Shown one piece after another: positions 27,111 through 33,928 of a DNA stretch of 40,845 bases. The notes below the pieces were generated by a model, which saw only the letters and a list, made by a program, of their open reading frames with translations, was not told where the DNA came from and made no database searches. The DNA lies in NCBI GenBank assembly GCA_016178535.1, contig JACOTD010000012.1, forward strand, positions 1 through 40,845, read 5' to 3'. Source of the stretch: Candidatus Peregrinibacteria bacterium (lineage in GTDB: Bacteria; Patescibacteriota; Gracilibacteria; Peribacterales; Peribacteraceae). Each line of letters begins with the position of its first letter. The stretch's first letter is position 1. A program made the translations under genes and the position numbers.

Positions 27111-28145
27111 ATGCCCCTCCTCAAGACTGCAGTCCGCCCGGCGGGAACCAGGCAACGCTTGCCGTGGTACGCGCTGTGCTCGGCGTTGTGCGCGCTCGTG
27201 GTGATCGCCGCATCGGGGCTCTTGATGGTGGATCTGTTCGATGCATCCGCCCTGCATGGAATGCACATCGCGACGACGATCCTCGGATTCGTCGGATTGC
27301 AGCAATTCAGCACCGTGCAGCGGGAGGAAATGATCCTCGTGCTGTGCATCCTCGCCGCGGCCATGGCCGGCTTCGATCTCGCGCGTTTGGCGGGGGCGCT
27401 GCACACATCGTCCGCGGGCATGCGGGAACAGATGGAATCCGAGCGCCTGGCGCTGCTGGATCTTGCCACCCATCAGCTCGGGGCGCCGCTCGCAACCTTC
27501 AAATGGTGGCTGGAGATCCTGCAAGATCCCGAGATGGAGAGCACGATCGACAGGAAGGAAATCTACGCGCAAGTGAAGGAGGGCGTCGACCGGCTCGATG
27601 CGCTCATGCAATCGCTGAGCAAGGGAACGACCGCCCGCCTGGACGCCCGGCACTACCGCAAGGACACGATCGATTCGCTCAAGTACCTCGTCGTGCGGGC
27701 GGTGGAGGAAGCGCGCATGGAGCTCAACGCGCACTTCCTCACCGTGAAGATGAAGATCGATGAAACACTCCCGCCCGTCCAGGCCGACGGCGAGGAACTC
27801 TTCTCGATCCTCCGGGAATTGCTGAAAAACGCCATTGCGTTCTCCAAGCCAAACGCGGCGATCACGGTAACGGTGAAGAAGAAGTGGGGGATGTGCTCCA
27901 TCGCCATCGCCGATCAGGGCCACGGCATTCCGGAGGAAGATCTGCCGCGCGTCTTCGAGAAATTCTTCCGCGCGTCGAACGCCGCCAAATACAAACCGGT
28001 CGGCAACGGCATGGGGCTCGCGACCGCACGGGAGATCGTGGAGCGGTGCGGCGGCACGATCGCCATCGCGAGTACGGAAGACAAAGGAACGACCGTCTCG
28101 CTCATGCTCCCGTTCGCGGTGAAGGCGAAGCAAAGTGCATCATGA
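27111..28145 (+). CDS. Orphan sensor histidine kinase
   Basis: A 344-residue kinase. Two membrane helices near residues 17-41 and 48-84 leave almost no external sensor loop, so it may sense within the membrane. The H-box reads LDLATHQLGAPLATFKW, with the phospho-accepting His near residue 121. The ATPase domain has N-box ELLKNAIAFS, G1 IADQGHGIPEEDL, F-box FEKFFR and G2 GNGMGLATAREI. No response regulator is in the window. The start at 27111 follows from the position of the -10 box. Confidence 0.88.
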   Translation: MPLLKTAVRPAGTRQRLPWYALCSALCALVVIAASGLLMVDLFDASALHGMHIATTILGFVGLQQFSTVQREEMILVLCILAAAMAGFDLARLAGALHTSSAGMREQMESERLALLDLATHQLGAPLATFKWWLEILQDPEMESTIDRKEIYAQVKEGVDRLDALMQSLSKGTTARLDARHYRKDTIDSLKYLVVRAVEEARMELNAHFLTVKMKIDETLPPVQADGEELFSILRELLKNAIAFSKPNAAITVTVKKKWGMCSIAIADQGHGIPEEDLPRVFEKFFRASNAAKYKPVGNGMGLATAREIVERCGGTIAIASTEDKGTTVSLMLPFAVKAKQSAS

Positions 28146-28202
28146 GGTCTGCGTCGAGATCGTGAGCATTCAAGAAGAGAGAGCTGCTGCCGGGCGTCGC
28201 CG

Positions 28203-28598
28203 TCACACGATCTTCTTCGCAATGGCTTCGTCTGCAGACCAGGCTCCACCGCCATGGACGATGAGCGGCAGGAACATGAAGAGGAACAGGAGCGGGATGA
28301 CGAATCCGGTCATGTAGCCGCTGCCGTACGTCGCCGCCACAGCGCCGATCATGATGACCGCCAGCGATGCTGCGCAGAATCGTGTGCAAAAACCCACGAT
28401 CATGCTGAGCGCGCCTACACTCTCGCCGAGAATGACAAGGAACGCGATGAACGATGGAATTCCCTGGCTCGTCAGAAATTGCATCGTTCCCGTGAACGTT
28501 TGGAGCTTGAGAATGCCGAAGGGCAGCATGGCAGCACCGGCCCCCACGCGCAGGAGGAGGGTGCCGTAGTCATGGTTCGTCGCGAAGAAGCGCTGCAT
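28203..28598 (-). CDS. DoxX-family membrane protein
   Basis: A 131-residue protein with four hydrophobic helices and the DoxX pattern: LLLRVGAGAAMLPFGILKL at the first helix, then FLVILGESVGALSMIVGF and FMFLPLIVHGGGAWSAD. Members are small quinone- or thiol-linked membrane proteins, and the precise role is not known. TGCTATAGT lies 26 bases upstream of the ATG on the minus strand. The gene is convergent with the sensor kinase and divergent from ssrA. Confidence 0.8.
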   Translation of the reverse strand: MQRFFATNHDYGTLLLRVGAGAAMLPFGILKLQTFTGTMQFLTSQGIPSFIAFLVILGESVGALSMIVGFCTRFCAASLAVIMIGAVAATYGSGYMTGFVIPLLFLFMFLPLIVHGGGAWSADEAIAKKIV

Positions 28599-28624
28599 AG
28601 AAAAAGGGGGGGAATGTCTGCGCG

Positions 28625-28630
28625 ACTATA
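28625..28630 (-). promoter_or_regulatory. Extended -10 box for the DoxX gene
   Basis: On the minus strand TGCTATAGT lies 26 bases before the ATG at 28598, so this gene should have a leader of about 19 bases. Confidence 0.4.
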
Positions 28631-28703
28631 GCATCTCTCATCAGCATCTGCATCTGCAGAACAATCTCTCCCCGCAAACATTCCGCAATGCCAAGGATCA
28701 TGC

Positions 28704-28709
28704 TATGCT
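28704..28709 (+). promoter_or_regulatory. Extended -10 box for ssrA
   Basis: TGCTATGCT, with a weak TTCCGC 17 bases upstream. Transcription from here would give a precursor with about 70 bases to be trimmed before the tmRNA 5' end at 28787. Confidence 0.4.
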
Positions 28710-28786
28710 CATCGTCTTCGCTCTCTGAAACCATGGGCGAGAAGTTCTCGGTCTCTCATGCTTTTCTGTTTCTCTGAGTTTTTTTG

Positions 28787-29202
28787 GGGGATGACAGGTT
28801 TCGACAGCGTGATACGAGTCCGGTCGTGCTTCTGTTCGGGATGGCAACGGTTCCCGTCACCCACCGCTGCGCACCATATCTGCCAAACTGACAGATCGCG
28901 TTTCCGATTTCGTGAGCAAGGTCACAGGCTTCGCAAGAAGCTTCGTGCCTTCGTTCGCACCGGCATTCGCCTAAGTCCGCACGTGCTGCGGACACGTCTC
29001 ACCCCCGATTCTCGCTACGGGGATGAGGCGCCACCAGCGAGACAGGCAGAGCGTCTGATGTCGCGCTCCGCCTGACTTCCGACATCATCCTCCGCACCTT
29101 TCCTTGTTCCTTCCTCAGGGGTGCGGAACGCGGAAGGAACACGACAGTACGAGCCATCGCACTCCACGTTGGACCCGGGTTCAATTCCCGGCATCTCCAC
29201 CA
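28787..29202 (+). ncRNA. ssrA: tmRNA
   Basis: Transfer-messenger RNA, which rescues stalled ribosomes and adds a degradation tag. The 5' end GGGGATGACAGGTTTCGACA is the family signature. The acceptor stem GGGGATG pairs with CATCTCC (one G-U), followed by ACCA. The T-arm GGGTTCAATTCCC lies just before it. The tag frame probably starts at GCC 28882 (nucleotide 96, near the usual resume position) and runs 30 codons from AKLTDRVSDF to a stop at 28972-28974, ending SFAPAFA. A GTCCGCA/TGCGGAC hairpin follows the stop, as is usual. The tag is long, and it ends in AFA rather than the common LAA. The CCA is encoded. Confidence 0.95.
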
Positions 29203-29210
29203 AACTTCGC
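29188..29210 (+). repeat. Left copy of tmRNA-end repeat (putative attL)
   Basis: CCGGCATCTCCACC, then two differing bases, then ACTTCGC: 21 of 23 bases match the copy at 33929-33951. It covers the tmRNA T-arm edge, acceptor stem and the first bases after the CCA. The segment AAACTTCGC-GCA-GCGAAGTTT (29202-29222) is also a perfect hairpin, possibly the ssrA terminator although no T run follows. Confidence 0.55.
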
Positions 29211-29239
29211 GCAGCGAAGTTTGCCCCGTGTAGCCCAAG

Positions 29240-29488
29240 ATGCTTTACTTCTTCGCCGCGTGGTGCCCCATTTGCCACCAGACCAACCAGACGCTCACCT
29301 CGTGGTACACTCACGGCGATGGATTGCTGACGATCTACAGAATCAACTACGACACGGAGAAATCCCTCGAACAGAAGTACGGCGTCACGTACCAACACAC
29401 GTTCGTGAAAGTCGATGGCAAAGGCAATCTCATCACCATCCTCACCGGTCCGAGCGACGAGGAGTTACGGGATCTCCTCAAGGCGTAA
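29240..29488 (+). CDS. N-terminally truncated thioredoxin-like protein
   Basis: An 82-residue remnant of a thioredoxin fold. It begins at LYFFAAWCPICHQ, the strand and CPIC redox site that normally lie about 25-30 residues into the domain, and continues through YGVTYQHTFVKVDGKGN to the last helix. An in-frame TAG at 29231-29233 prevents a longer start. The missing first strand and helix would fall where the tmRNA end and its repeat now stand, so the gene was probably cut by the event that joined this segment to ssrA. It precedes the DipZ-like genes, which fits a thiol-redox operon. Function of the truncated form is doubtful. Confidence 0.6.
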   Translation: MLYFFAAWCPICHQTNQTLTSWYTHGDGLLTIYRINYDTEKSLEQKYGVTYQHTFVKVDGKGNLITILTGPSDEELRDLLKA

Positions 29489-29526
29489 GGCGTCGTCTTC
29501 TGCGACCATCTCTCTCCATCTCTTCT

Positions 29527-30366
29527 ATGCTCTCCATCGCGTTCACGCTCTTCACGTCGGGACTCCTCACGATCCTCCTGCCGTGCATCCTGCCGTTGAT
29601 CCCGATTGTCCTCGGTGTGAGCATCGCCGATCGAAACCGCTTGAGACCACTGGTGACGATCCTCGGACTGCTCCTGAGCTTCGTCGGCTTCACGTTCCTC
29701 CTGCAGGTCGTGCTGAGCCAGTTCGTCGAGCTGGCGGACTACATCCGGATCGCAACCTTCTATGTCCTCCTGCTCTTCGGGCTTGGATTCCTCTTTCACA
29801 AACGTGCGATCCAGCTCACAGGAGCTGTTCTCGGCAGCATCTTCTTCTTGGATAAGGGATGGATCGCCATACTCATAGCGGCCGTTCTCGGCATCATTGC
29901 AATGAAAATCGGCGGCAGGGTGGCATCGGCCATCCAGCAACTCGGTAGCGACGTGCAGGGGGCGGCTCGCACTGGATTGGGAGCGAATTCCCTCCTCACG
30001 GCCTTCATCATCGGTCTCACCATGGGGCTCGTCTGGGTTCCCTGCGCTGGACCTGCTCTTGGCTTTGCCCTTTCCATCGTACGCAATCAGCCGGGGTTGA
30101 AGGCACTCCTCTTCCTGAGCGCCTATGCAATGGGAGCGGGCATCCCACTCCTCCTCATCGGCTATGGCGGACAAGCTGCGACGCACTCCGTGCGCGCTCT
30201 CAGCCGCTACAGCGGACGCGTGAAACAGGCATCCGGCGTGATCCTCATCCTCGCTGCCATCGGCTTCAACTACAATCTGTTTCAGGATCTGCAGATCTGG
30301 CTGATCACGCACACGACCTATGGAACCCTTGGCACGAACCTATGGAACCCTTGGCACGACGATTGA
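29527..30366 (+). CDS. CcdA/DsbD-type membrane electron carrier (N-terminal half of a DipZ-like protein)
   Basis: A 279-residue polytopic protein that passes electrons from cytoplasmic thioredoxin across the membrane. The two halves of the CcdA repeat show the redox cysteines as LLPCILPLIPIVLG and LVWVPCAGPALGFALS. About eight hydrophobic helices are seen. The end of the frame (YGTLGTNLWNPWHDD) is an artefact of a 22-base tandem duplication. Without it the frame continues YGTLGTTIEEKIFG into the next ORF, giving one DipZ-like protein of about 637 residues. It may still work as a separate protein. Confidence 0.85.
   Translation: MLSIAFTLFTSGLLTILLPCILPLIPIVLGVSIADRNRLRPLVTILGLLLSFVGFTFLLQVVLSQFVELADYIRIATFYVLLLFGLGFLFHKRAIQLTGAVLGSIFFLDKGWIAILIAAVLGIIAMKIGGRVASAIQQLGSDVQGAARTGLGANSLLTAFIIGLTMGLVWVPCAGPALGFALSIVRNQPGLKALLFLSAYAMGAGIPLLLIGYGGQAATHSVRALSRYSGRVKQASGVILILAAIGFNYNLFQDLQIWLITHTTYGTLGTNLWNPWHDD
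30319..30359 (+). repeat. 22-base tandem duplication splitting the DipZ-like gene
   Basis: TATGGAACCCTTGGCACGA occurs at 30319 and again at 30341, with unit length 22. Removing one unit joins the two ORFs in one frame (1936 minus 22 is divisible by 3). The duplication also creates an ATG at 30320 in the frame of the downstream ORF. Confidence 0.85.
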
Positions 30367-31462
30367 AGAGAAGATCTTCGGCAAGGACATTGGACGCACA
30401 GCATCTCCTCAGCGTTCATCGTCCTCTGCCTCATCCCCCACCAGCTCGGTTCGCACTTCCTCTCTCGTTTCATCCGAAGCAGGAAATGCGGCCTCAGGGG
30501 AAACGCCCGTTCCAGGAGCTCTGCAAACGAGAGTGAAATCCGATTTGCCCATTCTCGGTGCCGCACCGTCCGCATTCGTGGGCTTGGGTCCATGGCACAA
30601 CAGTCCGCCGCTCTCGCTCCAAGACTTGAAGGGCAAGGTCGTCCTGATCGACTTCTGGACCTACAGCTGCATCAACTGCATCCGCACACTGCCCTATCTG
30701 GAGGCGCTCTGGCAGAAGCACAAGGATCAACCCTTCGTGCTCATCGGCGTGCATACGCCGGAATTCACGTTCGAGAAGAGCGAGAAGAATGTGGCAGCGG
30801 CCATCAAGGAGCATGGCCTCACGTATCCCGTCGCGCAGGACAATGACTACGGGACGTGGAATGCCTTCAACAATCAGTACTGGCCCGCCCACTACCTGAT
30901 TGATGCCGAGGGAAACATTCGCTATACCCATTTCGGCGAGGGGGCGTACGACGAGACGGATCAGGCGGTGACCAGTCTGCTCGCGGAGATCGGCTCCGCC
31001 TCGGTTTCGAAGTCCATGCCGCCAGAAGCCGCCCGTCGACAGCGAGACGTCACCCCGGAGACGTATCTCCATTCCCGCAGCTGGGACAGCTTCGGCAACG
31101 CCCAGGGTCAGCCAGACGCCGCCGTCCACACCTACACTGCACCGACGCGCATGAACCTTCACAAGTTCTACCTCGTTGGAACATGGCAGCTCGTAGCGGA
31201 CGAACGGCAAGTGCTGCAGAGCGACAGCGGCGAGATTCGCATCAGAGCGTTGGCTGGTGAAGTGAATCTCGTGCTCGGCCCGGAAACGTCCACGCAACCG
31301 GTGAAGGCGGATATCGAAGTGGACGGAACATCATACAAAACGATCGCCATCCAGAATCATGATCTCTATACCCTCTTCAAAGGTTCCTACGGACAACACG
31401 ATGTCGTCTTGAAACTGCATGGCAAAGGCGTTGCCGCATACGCATTCACATTCGGCTCCTGA
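30320..31462 (+). CDS. Thioredoxin plus C-terminal domain of a DipZ-like protein
   Basis: A 380-residue protein. After a Ser-rich linker (residues ~28-60), residues ~75-230 are a TlpA/AhpC-like thioredoxin domain with FWTYSCINCIRTLPYLEAL (CINC redox site), GVHTPEFTFEKS and WPAHYLIDAEG. Residues ~240-380 are a beta-rich domain (SRSWDSFGNAQ, FYLVGTWQLVADERQV, DVVLKLHGKGVAAYAFTFG) as found at the C-terminus of DipZ proteins. It lacks its own signal peptide because it was once the periplasmic part of the CcdA chain. The only start is the ATG made by the tandem duplication, overlapping the CcdA frame by 47 bases. Unless frameshifting or coupling restores a fusion, this half would stay in the cytoplasm. 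Confidence 0.75.
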   Translation: MEPLARTYGTLGTTIEEKIFGKDIGRTASPQRSSSSASSPTSSVRTSSLVSSEAGNAASGETPVPGALQTRVKSDLPILGAAPSAFVGLGPWHNSPPLSLQDLKGKVVLIDFWTYSCINCIRTLPYLEALWQKHKDQPFVLIGVHTPEFTFEKSEKNVAAAIKEHGLTYPVAQDNDYGTWNAFNNQYWPAHYLIDAEGNIRYTHFGEGAYDETDQAVTSLLAEIGSASVSKSMPPEAARRQRDVTPETYLHSRSWDSFGNAQGQPDAAVHTYTAPTRMNLHKFYLVGTWQLVADERQVLQSDSGEIRIRALAGEVNLVLGPETSTQPVKADIEVDGTSYKTIAIQNHDLYTLFKGSYGQHDVVLKLHGKGVAAYAFTFGS

Positions 31463-31466
31463 AATC

Positions 31467-32204
31467 ATGCAGAAATTGTTTCTGATCGTGGCTCTCCTTT
31501 TCGTCATTGTTCCGCTGACGCTCGTGAAGGCGGCCAAGACCAGGTGTACCGCGGAACGTCTCCGCGCGACGTACCAGCAAAACATCCAACGGGGGGCAGA
31601 GGTCACTCATTTGCAACGGAAGACATGGTGGAGGAACTGCCCTTTATCCATCCGAAAATCTGTGTATGCGGGACTGTTCGCTCCCGCTCAAATTTCTTCT
31701 TCGTCTGTTTCCGTTTCCTCCTCGAGGCACACTCTATCGGTACAGTCTGATCTCCCCATACTCGGCAAGGCGCCTGAGCTCCAGGGACTCGGACAGTGGT
31801 TCAATAGTGATCCGCTGACGATTGCCTCACTGAGAGGAAAAGTGGTTCTTGTGCACTTTTGGACGTTCGAGTGCATCAACTGTATCCATACCCTTCCCGC
31901 GATACAGGGCTACTGGGACAAGTATAGAGAGAAGCCGTTCGTGGTCCTGGGAGTGCATACGCCGGAATTTACCTTCGAGAAGAGTGCCGATCACTTGCGA
32001 GATGCCATCAAGAAAGATGGCCTGACCTATCCTGTCGTCCAAGATAACGACTTTGCGACATGGAATGCATTTGGGAATCAGTACTGGCCCGCGGCGTACA
32101 TCATCGATACGCAGGGTACTATCCGCTACGAGCACTTCGGCGAGGGCGAATACGAGACGATGGACAAGGCGATCCATGATCTGCTCGGAGAGGCGGGGGC
32201 ATGA
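31467..32204 (+). CDS. Exported TlpA-like thiol-disulfide oxidoreductase
   Basis: A 245-residue protein with a signal peptide or anchor (MQKLFLIVALLFVIVPLTLVKA), a basic Cys-containing segment (residues ~25-70), a Ser-rich linker, and a thioredoxin domain near 95-245. The domain has FWTFECINCIHTLPAIQGYW, GVHTPEFTFEKSADHLRDAI and WPAAYIIDTQGTIRYEHFGE. It is clearly a paralogue of the thioredoxin domain in the preceding gene (same GVHTPEFTFEKS and HFGEG segments), so the two arose by duplication. It starts 5 bases after that gene's stop, in the same operon. It would act outside the membrane, receiving electrons from the CcdA protein. Confidence 0.85.
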   Translation: MQKLFLIVALLFVIVPLTLVKAAKTRCTAERLRATYQQNIQRGAEVTHLQRKTWWRNCPLSIRKSVYAGLFAPAQISSSSVSVSSSRHTLSVQSDLPILGKAPELQGLGQWFNSDPLTIASLRGKVVLVHFWTFECINCIHTLPAIQGYWDKYREKPFVVLGVHTPEFTFEKSADHLRDAIKKDGLTYPVVQDNDFATWNAFGNQYWPAAYIIDTQGTIRYEHFGEGEYETMDKAIHDLLGEAGA

Positions 32205-32322
32205 CCCTGCGATGAGCCGAGCAAATGCCGTGGCGCAGGCTACAGAAAGCACGAACGGCTCATGAGGATCAGTTCTCCGGATTCTCGTATAGCTCGCCCC
32301 GCATCGGGACTGCAGTGGCAAG

Positions 32323-32460
32323 CGATCATGCAGGAACGGAAGATTCCACACAGCAGCCACAATGTCACTGCTTCCGAGATAGACCTCGCAGGCAAGCAGA
32401 CCCTGACGGACGGCGGCACATCCGTTCCCGTGCTCGTCGTTGATAGGGGGACAGAGAATC
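32323..32460 (+). pseudogene. Glutaredoxin fragment, relic duplicate of the gene at 33456
   Basis: The frame IMQERKIPHSSHNVTASEID and LTDGGTSVPVLVVDRGTE matches residues ~20-65 of the intact glutaredoxin at 33456-33707, including a run of about 45 identical bases (GCAGACCCTGACGGACGGCG onward). The CGYC active site and the last helix are missing. It lies directly before the ArsR promoter, suggesting the regulated cassette was formed by tandem duplication and deletion. Confidence 0.75.
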
Positions 32461-32472
32461 ACGAAAAATCTA

Positions 32473-32508
32473 TTGCATTGAATATTTATCATATGCTATA
32501 TTTTCAAT
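32473..32508 (+). promoter_or_regulatory. Promoter and palindromic operator of the ArsR-controlled operon
   Basis: -35 TTGCAT (32473), an 18-base spacer and -10 TATATT (32497-32502, extended TGC) lie 6 bases before the GTG start at 32509. Overlapping both boxes is a 32-base imperfect palindrome (32477-32508) whose outer arms are ATTGAA and TTCAAT. About 26 of 32 positions agree with the reverse complement. The size, AT-richness and placement fit an ArsR/SmtB operator that would block polymerase. Confidence 0.6.
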
Positions 32509-32823
32509 GTGCTATCTCCTGCTCATCAGCAGTTCCTCAAGACCCTTGGCAATCCCAAGCGGATGGAGCTTATGCTGTTCCTCCTGAAGAAGCCTCTGAC
32601 TGTCACGGAGCTCGTGGAGAAGAGCGCCATGGAGCAGTCCACCGTCTCTCATCACCTCAAGCGTTTGAGGATCTGTCAGTTCGTGAAAAGCACGACCAAC
32701 GGAAAGGAGCGCATCTACTCCGTGAATGAGGAGACGGCGGGACCTCTCTTCCGACTGATGAATACGCACGTAGACAAATACTGTCAGCGTGTTTGCTGCT
32801 CCAACAAGAAACGAACCTCGTAG
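32509..32823 (+). CDS. ArsR/SmtB-family metal-responsive repressor
   Basis: A 104-residue winged-helix regulator: FLKTLGNPKRMELMLFLLKK, LTVTELVEKSAMEQSTVSHHLKRLR (recognition helix), FVKSTTNGKERIYSVN. The C-terminal helix ends YCQRVCCSNKK, so Cys residues for soft-metal sensing lie at the tail. The usual ELCVCDL-type alpha3 site is replaced by ELVEKSA. The GTG start is chosen because translation from it begins the domain at once and the -10 box ends 6 bases before it. Self-repression through the overlapping palindrome is likely. The genes downstream (thioredoxin-like, MerF, glutaredoxin) suggest mercury or a similar thiophilic metal as inducer. Confidence 0.85.
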   Translation: MLSPAHQQFLKTLGNPKRMELMLFLLKKPLTVTELVEKSAMEQSTVSHHLKRLRICQFVKSTTNGKERIYSVNEETAGPLFRLMNTHVDKYCQRVCCSNKKRTS

Positions 32824-32855
32824 CTCTTTCTCTGTACTTTCTTCCCCCCATTTCT

Positions 32856-33131
32856 ATGGTTCGATCCAGCTCACCACAGGCGGCCACGTTTCGCGTCTTC
32901 TCAGCGGACTGCCCTCTGTGCAGGGCAACCCTTACGACCTTGTGCTCTGCCATCCAGAAGCGCGGCTGCGGCTGCCAAGTGAAAGAGCATCGTTGCAGCG
33001 GCGATGAGTGCTGCGAACCTGCGAAGGAGTACAACGTGAAGTCTGTCCCCACGATCATCCGGGACGGCAAGATCGTTCACGTCGGCAAGCTCACAGAACA
33101 GGAAGCAGAAGAACTCCTCCCCGTTTCATGA
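32856..33131 (+). CDS. Small Cys-rich thioredoxin-like protein
   Basis: A 91-residue thioredoxin-fold protein. The redox site is FSADCPLCRATL (CPLC) near residues 17-24. An unusual Cys-rich loop, CGCQVKEHRCSGDECCEPA, follows, then the cis-Pro segment VKSVPTIIRDGKIVHVG. Similar small proteins occur in bacterial mercury-type cassettes next to MerF. The extra cysteines suggest metal binding or transfer rather than general disulfide reduction. The start is the ATG at 32856 and no signal peptide is seen. Its stop overlaps the MerF start (ATGA), so the two are coupled. Confidence 0.75.
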   Translation: MVRSSSPQAATFRVFSADCPLCRATLTTLCSAIQKRGCGCQVKEHRCSGDECCEPAKEYNVKSVPTIIRDGKIVHVGKLTEQEAEELLPVS

Positions 33132-33346
33132 GCACCGAGGCAGCGGCCGGGCGGCACTTCCATGCAGCAGTGCTCGGCACCATTGCCGTTGCCATCTGCT
33201 GCTTCACGCCGATCCTCGTGCTTGCGCTCGGCGCAGCAGGCCTGGGGATCATAGCGCCATACCTGGACTACGTTCTCCTGCCTGCTCTCGCTCTCCTCGT
33301 TCTCGTGACAGTCCTCTCCTACCGCACATGGAAGGCTCATCGATGA
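33128..33346 (+). CDS. merF: MerF-like mercury transporter
   Basis: A 72-residue protein with two membrane helices. It matches the MerF pattern: VAICCFTPILVLALGAAGLG (the Cys pair in the first helix) and YLDYVLLPALALLVLVTVLS (second helix). MerF imports Hg(II) to the cytoplasm and hands it to a reductase. The usual second Cys pair near the C-terminus is missing, the protein ending SYRTWKAHR. The gene overlaps the thioredoxin-like gene by 4 bases, so that protein may supply the missing thiols. No merA, merB or merP is in the window. Confidence 0.8.
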   Translation: MSTEAAAGRHFHAAVLGTIAVAICCFTPILVLALGAAGLGIIAPYLDYVLLPALALLVLVTVLSYRTWKAHR

Positions 33347-33381
33347 TCGACGATCTCCATCACCGGCGTGCGAGTGACTCA

Positions 33382-33409
33382 CGATGCAGTAGCCTAGGCT
33401 ACTGCATCG
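33382..33409. repeat. Perfect 28-base palindrome
   Basis: CGATGCAGTAGCCT followed at once by its exact reverse complement, with no loop. It lies between merF and the glutaredoxin gene. With no T run and no spacer it is a poor terminator. A binding or recombination site is possible. Confidence 0.75.
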
Positions 33410-33455
33410 GCAACAGAGCCGACGGAGAATGATCCTGCAACTTCCCTCCGAATCT

Positions 33456-33707
33456 ATGCACACCTTCGATCTCTACACCACTCCCCAGTGCGGCTACTGC
33501 AAGCAGCTGAAGACGATCATGCAAGAACGGAAGATATCATACAGCAATCATGACGTGACCATCTCTGAGTCGGATGTAGCGGACATGCAGACCCTGACGG
33601 ACGGCGGCACATCCGTTCCCGTGCTCGTCGTCGATAAGGGGACGGAGCATCAGCAGGTGGCGCAGGGACTCAACGATGCCCAGTGGCTGCTCGATCACTC
33701 CAAGTGA
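33456..33707 (+). CDS. Glutaredoxin
   Basis: An 83-residue glutaredoxin: FDLYTTPQCGYCKQLKTIM with the CGYC dithiol site near residues 11-14, TSVPVLVV with the cis-Pro, and a glutaredoxin-like last helix. It reduces disulfides or glutathione-type mixed disulfides in the cytoplasm. The ATG at 33456 is preferred to the track start 9 codons upstream because the first strand begins there. A damaged duplicate lies at 32323. Operon position after merF suggests a role in metal-thiol handling. Confidence 0.88.
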   Translation: MHTFDLYTTPQCGYCKQLKTIMQERKISYSNHDVTISESDVADMQTLTDGGTSVPVLVVDKGTEHQQVAQGLNDAQWLLDHSK

Positions 33708-33710
33708 ACC

Positions 33711-33920
33711 ATGACTGCACACGAGCCACCGTCGGCGGTTGCACACCTGACGTGTCCCAAATGCGGCCATGTGCAGGAAGCCACGATCCCAACCTCTTCC
33801 TGCGTTCCTTTCTACGTCTGTAGGAACTGCAAGGCTCTCATCAAGGCGAAGGATCATGATTGTTGCGTGTTTTGTAGTTATGGGGATCGTGACTGTCCCT
33901 TGAGACAAGAAAGGCGGTGA
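33711..33920 (+). CDS. GDCCVxC-type Cys-rich protein
   Basis: A 69-residue protein with a zinc-ribbon-like CPKCGH...CRNCK and the family core HDCCVFCSYGDRDCP. The first residue of the GDCCVxC motif is His here instead of Gly. This small family is commonly found near mercury-type genes and its biochemical role is unknown. It starts 3 bases after the glutaredoxin stop, so it is the last gene of the same operon. Its stop lies 8 bases before the right copy of the tmRNA-end repeat. Confidence 0.8.
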   Translation: MTAHEPPSAVAHLTCPKCGHVQEATIPTSSCVPFYVCRNCKALIKAKDHDCCVFCSYGDRDCPLRQERR

Positions 33921-33928
33921 AATTTTCT

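Noticed and set aside
29104-29526. Upstream extension of the CcdA ORF through the tmRNA 3' end
   Set aside because: The region is the tmRNA and the truncated thioredoxin gene in another frame. The CcdA protein clearly begins at MLSIAFTLF (29527).
32262-32729. 155-residue plus-strand ORF before and over the ArsR gene
   Set aside because: Its first part is the decayed glutaredoxin copy, and the rest is the ArsR gene read in the wrong frame.
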